Notes: generated from the letters alone by a model not told the origin. Numbered from the stretch's first letter, positions 23,173 to 35,184 are shown. The stretch is DNA of 64,000 nt from Paraconiothyrium sp. Pb-2020 (GCA_022419385.1 JAJUBI010000001.1:2976001-3040000), one strand, 5' to 3'. Translations and numbers: made by a program.

Positions 23173-24564
23173 ATGTCAGCCTTTACGCCGGCTGAACTGG
23201 CGTACCTCGAAGCGCACAGGGACGATACAAGAATACACGAGATTCACTGGGTATATAGTGTACCTATCGCTTTTGGGATACTTTCGACGACATTGAGGCT
23301 TTGGGCCAAAAGTGCGGGTCGAAACGGTATCACATTAGACGATTGGTTGATTGTGGTCGCGACAGTATGTGCCCACAATGTCTCTTTTGTTACAATCTAA
23401 TACCACTTAGATATGTCTAGTCGGTGAATGCGCAGCCGGTTTGGGCTACGGTAAGGATTAACCAGAGAGAAGCATGTGCTTTGAAGGCTGACCATACTAG
23501 GTCCTCCCCACGGTATGGGAAAACATGTCATTGTCGTCTCTCCACATGATCAGTCCATGGTCCGCAAGGGCGACTACGTCTTCAGCCACTTTTACGACTG
23601 CGCGCTTGTCTTCGTGAAGCTAGGAATACTAGCCTTTTACCACCGAGTCTTCGTCATTCCACTGTTTCGCAAAATCGTGACCGCAACCGCAGCCTTCGTC
23701 ATCGCATGGGGAATCGGCATTACCGTTACGTTGGCCCTGGCATGTCGTCCTATCGAAGCATTCTGGGACGAGTCTGTCAAGGGTGACTGCCTTAATTTAG
23801 TCCACTTCACCTACTTTACGAACATCACAAACATGATCACCGATGTATGGATATTCCTGATGCCAGTACCCGTCATATGGCATTTGCAACTGCAGACCAA
23901 GAAGAAACTCTTACTCTGCTTTATCTTCTCGATAGGCATAGCGTATGTATCTCTGTATACTGCTCATACCAACGATGGTTCGATACTGATCGGCGCCTAT
24001 AGAACTTGCATCGTTTCCGCAATTCGGCTCACCGTTGTCCTCGGTCACGGCTACGCTGATTTTACTTGGAGCTACGTTCCGCTCGGCGCTTACTCCGCTT
24101 TCGAACCCCTTGGAGGCATCCTTTGTACGAATTTACCCATCATCTGGCATATGTGGCGCAAACACAGAAAGTCAGAATCCCTCTTACCGGGTTCTTCCCT
24201 CTTCAAATCGAAACACTCTTCGACTACAACACCTAGCTCACGCGAATCGCGCCGTAGTCGTATCACTCGATCTCTTGGACTTAGCAACGTCGACGAGACT
24301 GGCACCGATAGCCAAGCTCGAACAATACTCGCCGCAGAGGAAGGGCAGCCCACCTTTGAGGAGATCAGTCCAACTAATCCCGAACGAGCGCTTTACTTTG
24401 GGAATGTGGAGAGGATACAAACTCAGGAACGAGAGATGTCGGAAGCGAGCAACGAAGCAGATCCGAGTTCGAAGAGCACGAGGAGTGCCAGCGGAACGGG
24501 CTCGTCGCGCGAGCCCAAAAACCCTAATCTGAAGAAGAACGTGTGGGAGGTGAGGAGGAAGTAA
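23173..24564 (+). CDS. Seven-helix rhodopsin-like (PTH11-type) integral membrane protein
   Basis: Exons 23173-23364, 23411-23450, 23501-23942 and 24003-24564 give 411 residues. The third intron (23943-24002, 60 bp) is a multiple of three and has no stop, so it could be mistaken for coding; removing it restores the usual run IGIA-TCIVSAIRLT. Fung_rhodopsin marks: ITLDDWLIVVA after helix 1, a short exon with GECAAGLGYG, FVKLGILAFYHRVF, ALACRPIEAFWD, the Asp-containing helix ITDVWIFLMPVPVIW, DFTWSYVPLGAYSAFEPLGG and a CTNLPIIWHMW helix. The cytosolic tail (about 120 residues) is Ser/Arg-rich. No CFEM domain precedes it. Members of this family are plasma-membrane proteins, some acting as surface-sensing receptors; ligand unknown. 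Confidence 0.88.
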
Positions 24565-25879
24565 TTACTCCCACCATATGCGCTCTTGTTTGCTTCATAG
24601 CGGTGCATTGCTATCACATTACGCTCGGCGCCACTCACCGCCGATTTCCCTTTTCTCAAGATATACCCGGGACTCAGGAGCATCTGCATCAAGGCGCATT
24701 CTGGTCGGAGTTCTCAGGACTGGACGGGAGGCTAATTAAGCTTTAATGATTTACGATCACTGTACGAGGGCTGGGTTCTTCCAAGATCTGGAAGGTGAAG
24801 GCACTTTGCATTAACGACTGTACTACCATCACGATACCATAATAAAAACAATCGTATGCCGCATTCGCATTTTTAACACACGGGACGGCTCCGTCGATCA
24901 CGTCCCCTGGGCTTCCACGCTAGAGGCGCCAACTCGCTGTGGCGATCCACTTCCCCTTTCGGATGGGGTTGCGTCGTTGCGGTCAGCCACCTTCGCATCT
25001 TTCGGCAATTGGCTTCGCGCCCAATTCTGTCTTGCAGCACACGACGCTATTCCGGGAATATTCGGCTCGACAGCTAGTATGGACTGCGGTCGGCATATGT
25101 CATGAATACTGTTGGTGCTCATCCCAAAGCACAGCCATAGGGAATGTGCGAGTAGTAATAGTATAGACAAGCGCATTCATAGAGATCCCATATCCCTGAC
25201 CCTGTATGGAAATTGTAGTGCGTTTTGTATAACTATGTATATGTATTTCACCGAGTAAAAGGCTTCTCAGAGTCAAGTTCTGGTTTCTACGCCCCTCAGC
25301 TCCCCAGTCTCCGGATTATGAGTATGGCATTGTTTTGGAAATGCACATGGTCATCACGCCTGTCGACCTGGTACTTAATACTCAGTCTTAGGACTTCGAA
25401 ACAGTAAAGGCGGAGGAGGATACCCAACGATCTTGCCCAACGCCTGGAGGTACACATGCAACATTATAGTAAGGTTGAAGGCTAATGTTGGCTGTATTTT
25501 CTGACGTTATCTAGCACATCAGCATCTGTCATTTAATCTCGATACTAACGTGAAAGCTCATCCGAGCTGTCTGTGTCTCAGTATCCAACTACTCGAGATG
25601 CAGTCCGCCAGCCTCCTCGCCATATTCAGCTCGCAATTCCCATCACCGCTACTCTCCTGTCGAGGCCGAAGCCAGCCCAGTCATGTGCGCTCTACTCGGC
25701 AATCAATGATCCAATCTGCGTCATCGCCAACAGGAGACAGGAAGTAGCCAATAAGGGTTCGGCTACACTGTACCTCTAATTACTGAAGGGGCATACTGCC
25801 GATGTCAACCTTATCTTTGTGATGGGCACGTATCTCTTAAGAGTCCGTGCCACTCAACGTTTTTAGCGGCTGTGTTGCA
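24565..25879. other. Intergenic, no gene seen
   Basis: 1.3 kb between the convergent 3' ends of the rhodopsin-like gene and the methyltransferase gene. No supported gene. Confidence 0.55.
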
Positions 25880-26821
25880 TTATTTGGTAAGGATGCCTAG
25901 AATGTGTGGCACTGTTTGATGCCTTGGTTCAGTCGGAGGTTGCGCTAAATCAACTTTGTTCCAGGGACCGGCCTTCATGAGATATGATTCAGTATCTCTG
26001 CACAATTCACATCCCCCAAGCGCTACAGGCCAAAAGAGGTTGACGAATGCTATATTTTCGTGGTCAATTTCGATCCCTCACACTCATTCGCATCGATTCG
26101 TACCTTGGTATAGTTTCATGAACACACCATCACGACTCCGAACGTGCTCGTAAAGATACCAACGGCCACCTTCCTTGAGATAACCATAGAGCTCGGAAAT
26201 GTTCTTCTCTGGTTCAGGTATGCTGCAGAGGCAGAGTATAGAGACTATACAGTCTACACTCCCTTTCTCGATGGTCCTACCATCGACATTGACTTTATTG
26301 ACTTCCTCTATTCCAACCGGTAGGACTTCATACACTCCGTCCAGGCCGATCTCTTGGACTCGCTTGGAAAGTGCAGCGTGTGAGTCAGGATTCGGCTCCA
26401 CACCATACACCTTTTTGATGCCACCACCGACACTTCGAGGGCTAGCACCATGCTTGTCAATGGGTACCTTCGCTTTATCGTAAAGATCTATCCAGTACCC
26501 GCGACCAGGTCCGATATCAAGAATTACACCGCCCACCGGAGGTGCCACCGGCTTGTCTGTGATCTGCGCATCTTTCATTCGTCCTTCCAGAAGAGCTGCA
26601 ATACGATCACCATTGCCTGCTCTTAATTGAGGCCCGAACCACAGCCAAAATGCACTAAACCATGCATCTTGTAGCTTTGACCACGAAAAGAGGATCCCGT
26701 ACTCGCCGGCCCTGTACAAACGTAATATTGTGCTATACAAGAAAGGTAGGGTTGAGGACATGAAACGCCATGGATCGAGAAGGGACCAGAAGAGCTCGCT
26801 GAGACCAGCGAAATTGACCAT
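25880..26821 (-). CDS. SAM-dependent methyltransferase, METTL7-like
   Basis: Minus strand: exon 1 26821-26104 and exon 2 26049-25880 around a 54 bp intron (GTACGA...TATAG), giving 295 residues. The frame is open further upstream to 26893 but without an ATG, so I start at 26821. The N-terminal 65 residues are hydrophobic and aromatic (LFWSLLDPWRFM, FSAFWLWFG), suggesting membrane association. Class I methyltransferase motifs: motif I GVILDIGPGRGYW, motif II YGVEPNPD, a later VDCIVSILCLCSIPEP, and LKEGGRWYLYEHV. Exon 2 supplies the usual C-terminus (FWPVALGGCELCRDT ... VPHILGILTK); without it the protein would stop in the middle of the fold. It probably methylates a small molecule; acceptor unknown. 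Confidence 0.85.
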
Positions 26822-27574
26822 ACTGCAGACGAATGAGCAGAACCACGAGGCGACGTTAATGATGTGGACTGAAGCCGGCCGTCGAAGTTTCAAGGCGCTT
26901 TCAATTTAGCGAGCCGTCGGTGCGAAAGTTCGGAGGTCCGAAATGTCTCCTTTAGGCAACTAATTCCGGATGTGGAAGGGTGCGCTACCTACATCATTAG
27001 AAACCCGCTTTTTTCAGAGTATGTTGTTACAATATTTTGTCCCACCGGACAAGCCGCGATGATAATGGCAAATACCCAGTCACAATGCTACTTGCCGCTT
27101 GTCACGATCGTAAGACGTTTTCAGATGCACGGCTTGCTGGCGATCAATCGGCAAGTATTCGGTGTTCAACGTTTTGGCGGTTACAGCAGCCCCCCGCTTG
27201 AAAGTCACATGTATATCGTGGTATATTGGATAGGCAGAATGGACCGAGGCTGTAGCAACGACAAAGCTCCTAGGTCGGTATCATGTCCGTGGTTTAGTGA
27301 CCACTCACAATATCACATAGTCACAGCGTTGATAGACCATTTGATGATCTTCAAGATTGAAGCCTGGGTTCTGGTTCATTGTGTGGTATAGGTTCGAACG
27401 CCGAGTACTGTCATATCCATTGATAACCTCATTGTGTGTAACTTCAATGTGTTGACACAATGCGCTAGTGTCGACAAAACAATATCACTTGCGTAGCCCC
27501 TCTACTATTTAAGAAGATAGTTATCGAGACCTATAGGCGCAATAGTACCAAGGGTACGTGGGATACTCAGCAGG
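26822..27574. other. Divergent intergenic region
   Basis: 753 bp between the methyltransferase start (minus) and the kinase-like start (plus); may serve both as promoter. No gene seen. Confidence 0.5.
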
Positions 27575-28513
27575 ATGTTCGACGAGCAAGCTCAGATCTT
27601 GGTGGAGATCCCTTTGGACCCAAACAGTCCTCGTTATCGTTTCGAGATCGCAGAGAAGTTGAAAAATAGCTCAGGACAGAACAATGCTGGCATTCTTCTT
27701 GTGGGCGATGTTGCAACTGGCAAGTACTGTGTCGAGAAACGGATCAAATCGTCCGACGTTTTTCATGGCCGTGCTGACCGCGAGATTGAGATCCTCTTGC
27801 AGCTTAGTGGTCATCCTAACATCGTGCAGCTAGTAGACTTCGAGGTGATCGACAATCCTAAACTACAGGAGTGCGAGCTGAGTGCAAGGACCTGGACGGA
27901 GCACTGCGAATGGGGAAATTTAGTCCAAACCGTTGACTATCTCAAAACAAGCCAAGAGAGGATGTCAGAGCCACTTCTTTGGCACGTTCTTGGGGATCTG
28001 ACCGAGGCAGTTAGGTACTTGCAACAGGGCCCTAAGGACTGTCCACATGGCGCATGGAATATGGTATATCACCGCGACATCTCCCTTTCTAACATATTCC
28101 TTAAGTCTGATCCAGGTTCTCAACTTCCCCGGGTGGTCCTGGGCGACTTCGGACTCTCAACCACGGACGCCCATATCAACCTCGGCTATAACGATGCATG
28201 GCGATGCTCTACATTCGAGAAATGCTATGCGCCCCCAGAATTCCCCACGTATTATCCAGAGTCAGATATCTACCAAATAGGGGTAGTAATGTATTGCTTG
28301 ATGTATGGACAATATATGCCGTATGATGGAGCCGCGCCACGCTGGGATAAGGGCCAGCGTGGTTGGCTAGAATAAGAAGTCTGGGTGCGCGAACTTCAAT
28401 CTAGCCAACCCTATTCAGATGCGTTAGTCGGTATAGTGAGTGCTTGTCTGCGAGGAGACGTCTTTTCTAGGTGCAACATTGATCAGCTGATGCGGATGCT
28501 TGGAAAAGCCTGA
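27575..28513 (+). pseudogene. Protein kinase-like gene with one in-frame stop
   Basis: From ATG 27575 a 266-codon frame carries most of a kinase domain: VEKRIK with the ATP lysine, HPNIVQLVDFEV, the catalytic loop HRDISLSNIFL, GDFGLST, YAPPEF and SDIYQIGVVMYCLMYG. It ends at TAA 28373-28375 inside the C-lobe. The same frame then reads on for 45 codons with typical C-lobe helices (YSDALVGIVSACLRGD ... IDQLMRMLGKA) to TGA at 28511-28513. No donor/acceptor pair removes the TAA, which is one C-to-T step from CAA. The glycine loop is weak (LVGDVATGKYC). Catalytic residues are intact, so a truncated protein might still fold partly, or the stop is recent. Similar in motif style to the other orphan kinase at 36016-36846. 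Confidence 0.6.
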
Positions 28514-29560
28514 GCTGTAGAATGAACGAATTAGTTGAATGACATTCGAGTCGCACCCCGTCTACCAATATGAATAATAAACTGGCTATATCTTAATCAT
28601 GCGCCTTGCCTCTTACATAAATTTGAAACTTGAGTTACGATGCCTACAATCAATTAGCACTGCAACCTTCTAGACATCCTACTATCATAAGCTTGCCATA
28701 TTCAGATCGCAATCGATCTTTTCCCTCACCTCAATCAGACTCTCAAACACCTCCGGCTGTCCATTAATCCATCCATTCGAAACCATCGTTTGTATTGTGA
28801 ATGCTAGTATCGCTGCAGTTGGTCTTTGAGCCGCTTCTTTGGACAAACACCATGTTAAAGTCCCCCCCTACGTGAAGGAAAACCCCCTGTGCCGACATGG
28901 AAAAACCACAACCCTAATTTCTTGCTCACCCGATGGTCTATCCATGCTCGATTGAGGAATATTAATTGTTCACATGTTTATTCCCAGCTTATCGATTCGC
29001 AACCCAAAATTACGATGCCTTGATCATGCTGTTGTTTTTTACTTGCATCCCATCTACAAGATATGAATGTTTCACCCCTGCTGCACCGCTATATATGATA
29101 TATTATTGCTTTTCGGAGCCTTTCGCATCTTGCGCAAATACTTTTTAAAGTGTTGTATTTAGTCTATGCCATTCAAGCGATGGTTCTGTAGAGATAAAAG
29201 GTTTCTCCGTAGGAGAAAGCGTGATTGCTTCTTAGGGCGGATGTTTTGTTGCGCTTAGTCAGTATCTTGACTTGCTTAGCTAATCTCCACTATAACTCAA
29301 TTGATCTAGCTTAGACTACGGCGGGGTACGCTAGGGCCAGCGCCTTGTTACGAGCAAGCACAGTAAGCTGCCGCTTCAGTCAACGTACGCTACCCTCCAC
29401 TCTAATACCCACTTGCGACGCAGCCTTTCCCCTCCACTATGCCACCTACATGCATGTAACGACAGCCATCGACACCGATCGCCACGTACGAACGGACAAG
29501 CGTACAGAGCTTCTATGTCTTCAGCCTGGCGCGAGTGAAGCCTAGAGCTTCTTTCACGAA
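28514..29560. other. Intergenic, upstream of the NLR gene
   Basis: 1.05 kb, AT-rich, with a C-rich run near 28862-28868. No gene seen; includes the NLR promoter. Confidence 0.5.
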
Positions 29561-32500
29561 ATGCGGTTACTAGAGATTCAACAGGGCGGTACACTCAGCC
29601 TCACAAGGGACTTCCTGAAGGATGAAGAGGTGCCTGCCTATGCTATACTTTCACACACCTGGGTCACCGGCAAAGAGGTGACTTTTGACGAGTTTACCGC
29701 TGGCGTAGGACATGAGGCTGGTTATAATAAGATCCGCTTTTGTGCACGACAAGCTGATCGTGATGGCTTACGCTACTTCTGGGTGGACACATGCTGCATT
29801 AACAAGGCAGATACTGTTGAGCTCCAACATGCGATCAACTCCATGTTTCGCTGGTATCAAAAGGCGGCTAGGTGCTACGCCTTCCTGTCAGATGTACCTA
29901 CAGCTGATCCAGAGATACCGACCTGGAAACAAGCGCTACGGAACAGCCGGTGGTTCACTCGAGGCTGGACCCTCCAAGAGCTGCTTGCCCCACAGGTTGT
30001 AAGCTTCTTCTCCGCAGACGGCAAGCACCTAGGAACGCGATACGAGCTAAGGCACGAAATCCACGAAATTACAAGCATACCCATCGCGGCTCTTACAGGG
30101 GCCTCACTAGACAACTTCAGCATCGATGAGCGCCTGTCTTGGTCAGAACGACGTTACACTATGCATGAGGAAGATATGGCATACTGCTTACTAGGCATAT
30201 TTGGCGTCTTTACGTATCTCAACTACGGCGAAGGACGTTATAACGCATTCAACAGGCTTAAGAGGGAAATTAAGGAAGATCTAAGGGAATCGTCCCAAAT
30301 ATTGGAGGCAGATACGTCGCAAAAAGGACGCGGCACGTTCGACAAGCTCGGTATGTTGGAACTAGCATTCAGTAGTGCATATGCACCATTTGTTTATTAA
30401 TGCCAAACCATAGATACTCGCAGAGCGCACTACCACATACCGTTCCCGAAGAACCGGTATTTTGTAGGAAGGCAAGGAGAGTTGAACGTGCTCACTCAGA
30501 AGCTACTAGTGGATCGAGACTGCCAGAAGATGTCTATCGTAGGACTTGGCGGGACGGGCAAGACACAGCTTGCCTTGCAATTCGCATACGCCGTCAAAGA
30601 AACGATGTCGGCAGTCTCGATCTTCTTGGTCCCGGCATTAAGCATGGAGAGTTTCGAGCAGGCATGTGAGAGTATCGTAGCAGCCCTCAAGATAGAGCAG
30701 GTCGGTGCTGGGGAGGATAATGCGAAGGAACTCCTCAGGGAGTACCTAAGCTCAGACCGCGCAGCCCGTTGGTTGCTAGTGCTCGACAACGCGGACGACC
30801 ACGATCTGGTATTTGGCACAGAACAATCGCCAGGCATTCTCGACTACCTCCCAGAGAGCAAGAAGGGCATCACCCTGATCACTACGCGCACGCAGGAAGT
30901 AGCGGTGTCGCTAACGCGAGGAGACATACTCGAACTTGGGTCCATGAGCCGGGGAGATGCGACAGAGTTCGTAGAGAAGTCTGTGATTGACAAGAGCCTC
31001 GTCCAAGACAGTGAAGCTGTAGGAGAGTTGTTGGATGAGCTGGCATGTCTGCCTCTAGCTATTGCGCAGGCGGCGTCCTACCTAAACATGAACCGGACGA
31101 CAATCGTGAAGTATCTACGATCACTGAGGAGCACAGAGACAGCTCTAGTTGATCTAATGAGCAAAGAGTTCCGCGATCACACGCGCTACAAAGGCTCAGC
31201 GAATGCGATAGCCTCGACCTGGGTAGTCTCGTTCAAACAGCTTCGAGAGCGCGATCCGATGGCTGCAGAACTCTTGGAGTTCATGTCTTGTGTTGAGTGG
31301 AAGGCCATACCGCGATCGCTATTGCCGCAGGTGCAGCCAGATGAACAGATTGAGCAGGCTATTGGCACGCTCTGCGGATACTCTTTTGTATCAAGACAAA
31401 ATGACGTTGTTTTTGAGGGAGCAGAGGGGAAAGATGAGTGGTACGACGTACATCGGCTTGTGCATCTCGCGACTAGGATTTGGGTTCGCAAGTATAGCGA
31501 TGTGGCACGCACAGCCCAAAGTGCCATGAAGCACGTTGCCGAGGTTTTCCCGACTGATGATTTCGGTAATCGGGCTGTCTGGAGGGCGTATATGCCCCAT
31601 GCGCTAAGACTGCTAGTGACGAAGCACTCAGGCAACGTTGAAGATAGAGCCCGTCTGAGTCTCTGGGCTGGACGGTGCCTACATTTCGATGGCAGAATCG
31701 GCGAAGCAGTGGCATGGCTGGAAGAGTGCTGTCGGTTGAGAGAGGTGCTGACAGAGGCCCATCCATCACGACTAGCATCGCAGCACGAGCTCGCTAGAGC
31801 ATACCAAGCCAACGGCCAGGTCAAGGAAGCAGTTAAGCTGCTAGAGAGCGTTGTCGCGATAAAAGCAGAAGCGCTCGCAGAAGACTATCCTGATCGACTA
31901 GCATCGCAGCACGAGCTCGCTAGAGCATACCAAGCCAACGGCCAGGTTAAGGAGGCATTTAAGCTGCTAGAGAGCGTAGTCGCGATACGTACAGAAGTGC
32001 TCGCAGAAGACCATCCTGATCGACTGGTGTCACAGCACGCACTTGCTACAGCGTACCGAGAAGTCGTACAAGCACAAAAGGCAACGCTGTTGTTCAACAA
32101 CATCCATCTGATTCCAACCTATCTACGCGAGACTTCATCTGTCGGTGAATATCTTCAACCTGCAGGGCACGAGGCGTGGCAGACCAATCAAGCGGAGTCC
32201 GCTTCCGGGAGTGCGACACTAGTGGAAACCCAGGATGGCTATACAGCAGGGAAGTCCTTCGCTACGGATGTGATGGAGCCGGAGCATCACGGCGATGACG
32301 AGTGCATGTCAGTGCAATCCAACGATGAAGATATCGCCTCACAGGTTGCGACAAGAAGAACCGAACCAGAGATTCTAGCTGTTTGGCAATTCGGTTCCTT
32401 TTTTGCAGAGTTGGAAGAGCTGCACCCACTACATAAAGAAGCGTTCAGCAAACTTGGAAGTATGCGCTTCCAAGAAAATTATCGACGAATCTTCAAACGC

Positions 32501-34301
32501 TATGTCTTGAGGTTGCAAGAAAATGCGCGGATTCCAGTAGAGAAGGACACTGTGCTAGTTTTGAGATCTCGAGCAAATCGTCTCAATATAGCACAGCGAA
32601 TTTTTAGTCATATACAGGCAGACGAAGAGGGCTTGTCAAGGCCGTTAGACAGATTCGTCCCTCAACCGGCTGAGAAGCTCCGACTTGAAGATTGGGCAAG
32701 AAACGTTTACACGCCACAAGATTTAGAACCGTTAGAGACCATTGAGATTGGTGCAGAGGGATCTGAACAATCCAGTGAGGAGAGTGAGGAGAGTGAAGGA
32801 GAAGCTGACACCGAAGAGCGGCGCTTCCCGAGCATCACTCAAGCCAACAAATTTCTGCGTACCGGCTTTGCATTCCAGATGCTAGTTCACGATCTCAGGC
32901 TGTTGGTTCTACCACCATCAATGAGGGAAGTGGTAGAACGCATCCCGAAAGACTCTATTCGCCTCTTCTCTGAGAACAATACATCTTTGATAAACAAGTT
33001 CAAGGCTTTCGTTGAGGATAGCAGCAAAATAGAGTGGGATTGGTGGCCCTTAACGCCTCGAGTACCGGATCTCCCAGCTGGCAAGATGCACCTTCGATGG
33101 ACGGTAAGCATGTTGTTTGCTACAATAGCGAAATTAATCCATGATTCTAATCAGATGCAGTTTTGTGGGCAGCACCTGTTCATGGTAATCTCCCCTGAAC
33201 AAGCTGAGGCATTGCAGCACGTCTTGGAATTACTTGAAGATCATCCAACAGACTGTTATTGTTGTAAGTCAAGGACTGCTCCAAGTAACTGGATCGCTTC
33301 TCTTGGCGGCTTGTATCGGGCAGCGGTAATAGAACTTAAATTAGCTCTACACTTTACATCTCAACACCAAAAAGTGCGATCCAAAGCTCAGCAATTGTAC
33401 ACTCCAACAAGTACAACATCTTCACCCGCCACTTCATCATTGGCTCGCACACATGGTCCATCCCAAGCAGCACCGTCAGGATCATCGCAAAACCAATGTG
33501 CCGGCGCTTTAAACGTCCAAGGCGGCAGTTCAAACTTTTCTTCCACGGGTTCACAAAGAAATCTTTCATGGATAGTCTTCGGCTTCCAAAGTACGTCCGA
33601 ATTAGACGAGATCGAGAACATCAAGATCTCTGACTCGATCAACGATCCATTGTTCTTCCAGGAACTAAGGGCTCGACACAACAAAAATCGATGGTTCTTC
33701 CAACGATGGTTTTCTCCTCTTCGTTTTCATAATTGCAAGTTTGTCCGAGTAAGCGTCGTCGCCAATGCATACTTAGGAATCTGGCTCCTGACTGAATTAG
33801 TTCGAGACTATCGACATCGACCAGGTGTATTGCAGCGGCGAAGCTCTGCCCGATGATTATGGGTACACCAACTCCTATAAGTACGAACCGCGGCCTCCAC
33901 GAGCTAAGAATCCACTGATCGACCGGAGACTCTTCTCTATATGTCTCAAAGCATGCGACCCTCAGTGCCCTTGGGCTCTTCTACCTTACTGTTTACATAA
34001 ATGTCGTCCTCTGCCGTATAGTTCTCACATCTGGAAGCGCATTCCTAGGAAAGAGAGCGCTTTCTGTGTGGATCAGACTCAGTCTGGAGAAGTTGCTTTT
34101 GGGCTCAAAGCAGATTATTCAATGTCTTTTGCGATTTTGTTCATGTATCATATTGCGGTTTTGCTTCCAGCATTCGGCTTTTGGGTCTACTGGTTGAGGA
34201 ATCATCCCAATGATTTACAAAACGCATCTGTCCCTACCTTCACCCTTCTCGGTATTATAGGTGCATTGTGGGGACTGTTCGGAAGGCGAGATAGGATTTG
34301 A
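29561..34301 (+). CDS. HET / NB-ARC / TPR NLR fused to C-terminal membrane module
   Basis: Exons 29561-30350, 30414-33103, 33155-33748 and 33801-34301 give 1,524 residues. Intron 1 (63 bp, GTATGT...CATAG) contains the TAA that seems to separate HET from NB-ARC; splicing joins them in frame. Introns 2 (51 bp) and 3 (52 bp) are supported by restored family sequence. Domains: HET (1-260) with YAILSHTW, WVDTCCIN and RGWTLQELLAP; a leader HYHIPFPKNRYFVGR; NB-ARC with Walker A GLGGTGKTQ (about 307), Walker B WLLVLDNAD (about 382), LITTRT and LACLPLAIAQAASYL; then TPR-like repeats with two near-identical units. From about residue 850 a separate module appears (FQENYRRIFKRYVLRL, GKMHLRWT, WFFQRWFSPLRFHNCKFVRF, IWKRIPRKESAF), ending in two predicted membrane helices near 1465-1490 and 1503-1520. 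HET-NLRs trigger incompatibility or defence death after NTP-driven assembly. The membrane module is a lineage-expanded type whose role I do not know. Confidence 0.85.
31769..32146 (+). repeat. 126 bp coding tandem repeats (TPR units)
   Basis: Units start at 31769, 31895 and 32021, exactly 42 codons apart. The first two differ at about ten positions by my count; the third is similar only in its first part. Each encodes a TPR-like helix pair (SQHELARAYQANGQVKEA). Near-identical repeats are usual in fungal NLRs under repeat exchange. Confidence 0.85.
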
Positions 34302-34596
34302 ACCATTTCGAGAGGATCGGGGTGCAGAGCGAATTCGAAGTTCTTAACTATGTTCAGATGGGCCTATCAGCTCTTTCAAGGTGGTGGACAATAAAAGGAA
34401 GCCATTTCAAGCACCCGAGCAATATACGTAATATCCACCGCACTAAGTTGTAGATAACCAGGACATCAGGTCAAGCTTTATCTATACTTATAGTGAATAA
34501 TCAAAGTGTTTTACAATATGATTATCTTAACGGAATCACCCGCGTCTATAGACAGCTATTTGTTACAATCACCGAGAATACAAGCAGGGAGCCGGA

Positions 34597-35184
34597 ATGG
34601 CGCGACCAGAGATGAAGCTGATGGTAAGCAACGGCTGGGTTTGTCGGGATTGCCAAGGACCAATGTCACGTGACCGTTCCCCAGCATTCTCCCAGGAGAA
34701 CCAGGTCTTGGCGGGAGAACAAGAGGCTCTCCCACCAGAGGACGATTATCCCAGAATAACCGAGTTAGCCCGGGAGAACGAAGGATGGGACGACTGGTAT
34801 ATAGTCGAGGACAAGGTAAGCCATCCAATGCTTAGCCTTCAAGGATTCATGTAACGGGGTGGTCTTGCCCTAAGCTGAGACTAGCCTCGAAGGGGTTCTG
34901 GTGAGAGATGGAGAATGTGCAGGGGTCGGAAGTCGCGTGGTGAACGTCAATCAATCACTACTCGTGAGAACTGTCAAAGACTCAATAGTAATCTTCCGTG
35001 AGGAAACTGGATGCAGAGAACTGTATCGTGGATTGACGATGAGGATTACCCGGAGGTTATCCGTCATCTCTATATACTGCTATCTGATTATGGCTCTGCG
35101 GGCTCTTCCCAGAGATCCTACAGAGCCAGTCACGTGACTGTTCACGTGTTCATATTGTGCTCAGCATCTGACCCGTGTTCGTAA
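34597..35184 (+). pseudogene. Short unidentified gene or fragment, possibly broken
   Basis: From ATG 34597, 73 codons (KLMVSNGWVCRDCQGPM ... ENEGWDDWYIVEDK) reach a good donor GTAAGC at 34816. An acceptor CTAG ends at 34884, with a branch-like CTAAG before it. The joined frame continues 38 codons to TGA 34999-35001, then stays open with coding-like sequence (WIDDEDYPEVIRHLYILL) to TAA 35182-35184. The TGA could derive from CGA. It contains a CX2C pair but no known domain. It overlaps the left part of a diverged direct repeat, so it may belong to a repeated element. I cannot assign a function. Confidence 0.35.

Noticed and set aside
26821..26893. Extending the methyltransferase start upstream
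   Set aside because: The frame is open but has no ATG between 26893 and 26821.
30398..30400. TAA between HET and NB-ARC taken as a disabling stop
   Set aside because: It lies within a well-formed 63 bp intron whose removal restores the normal linker and phase.
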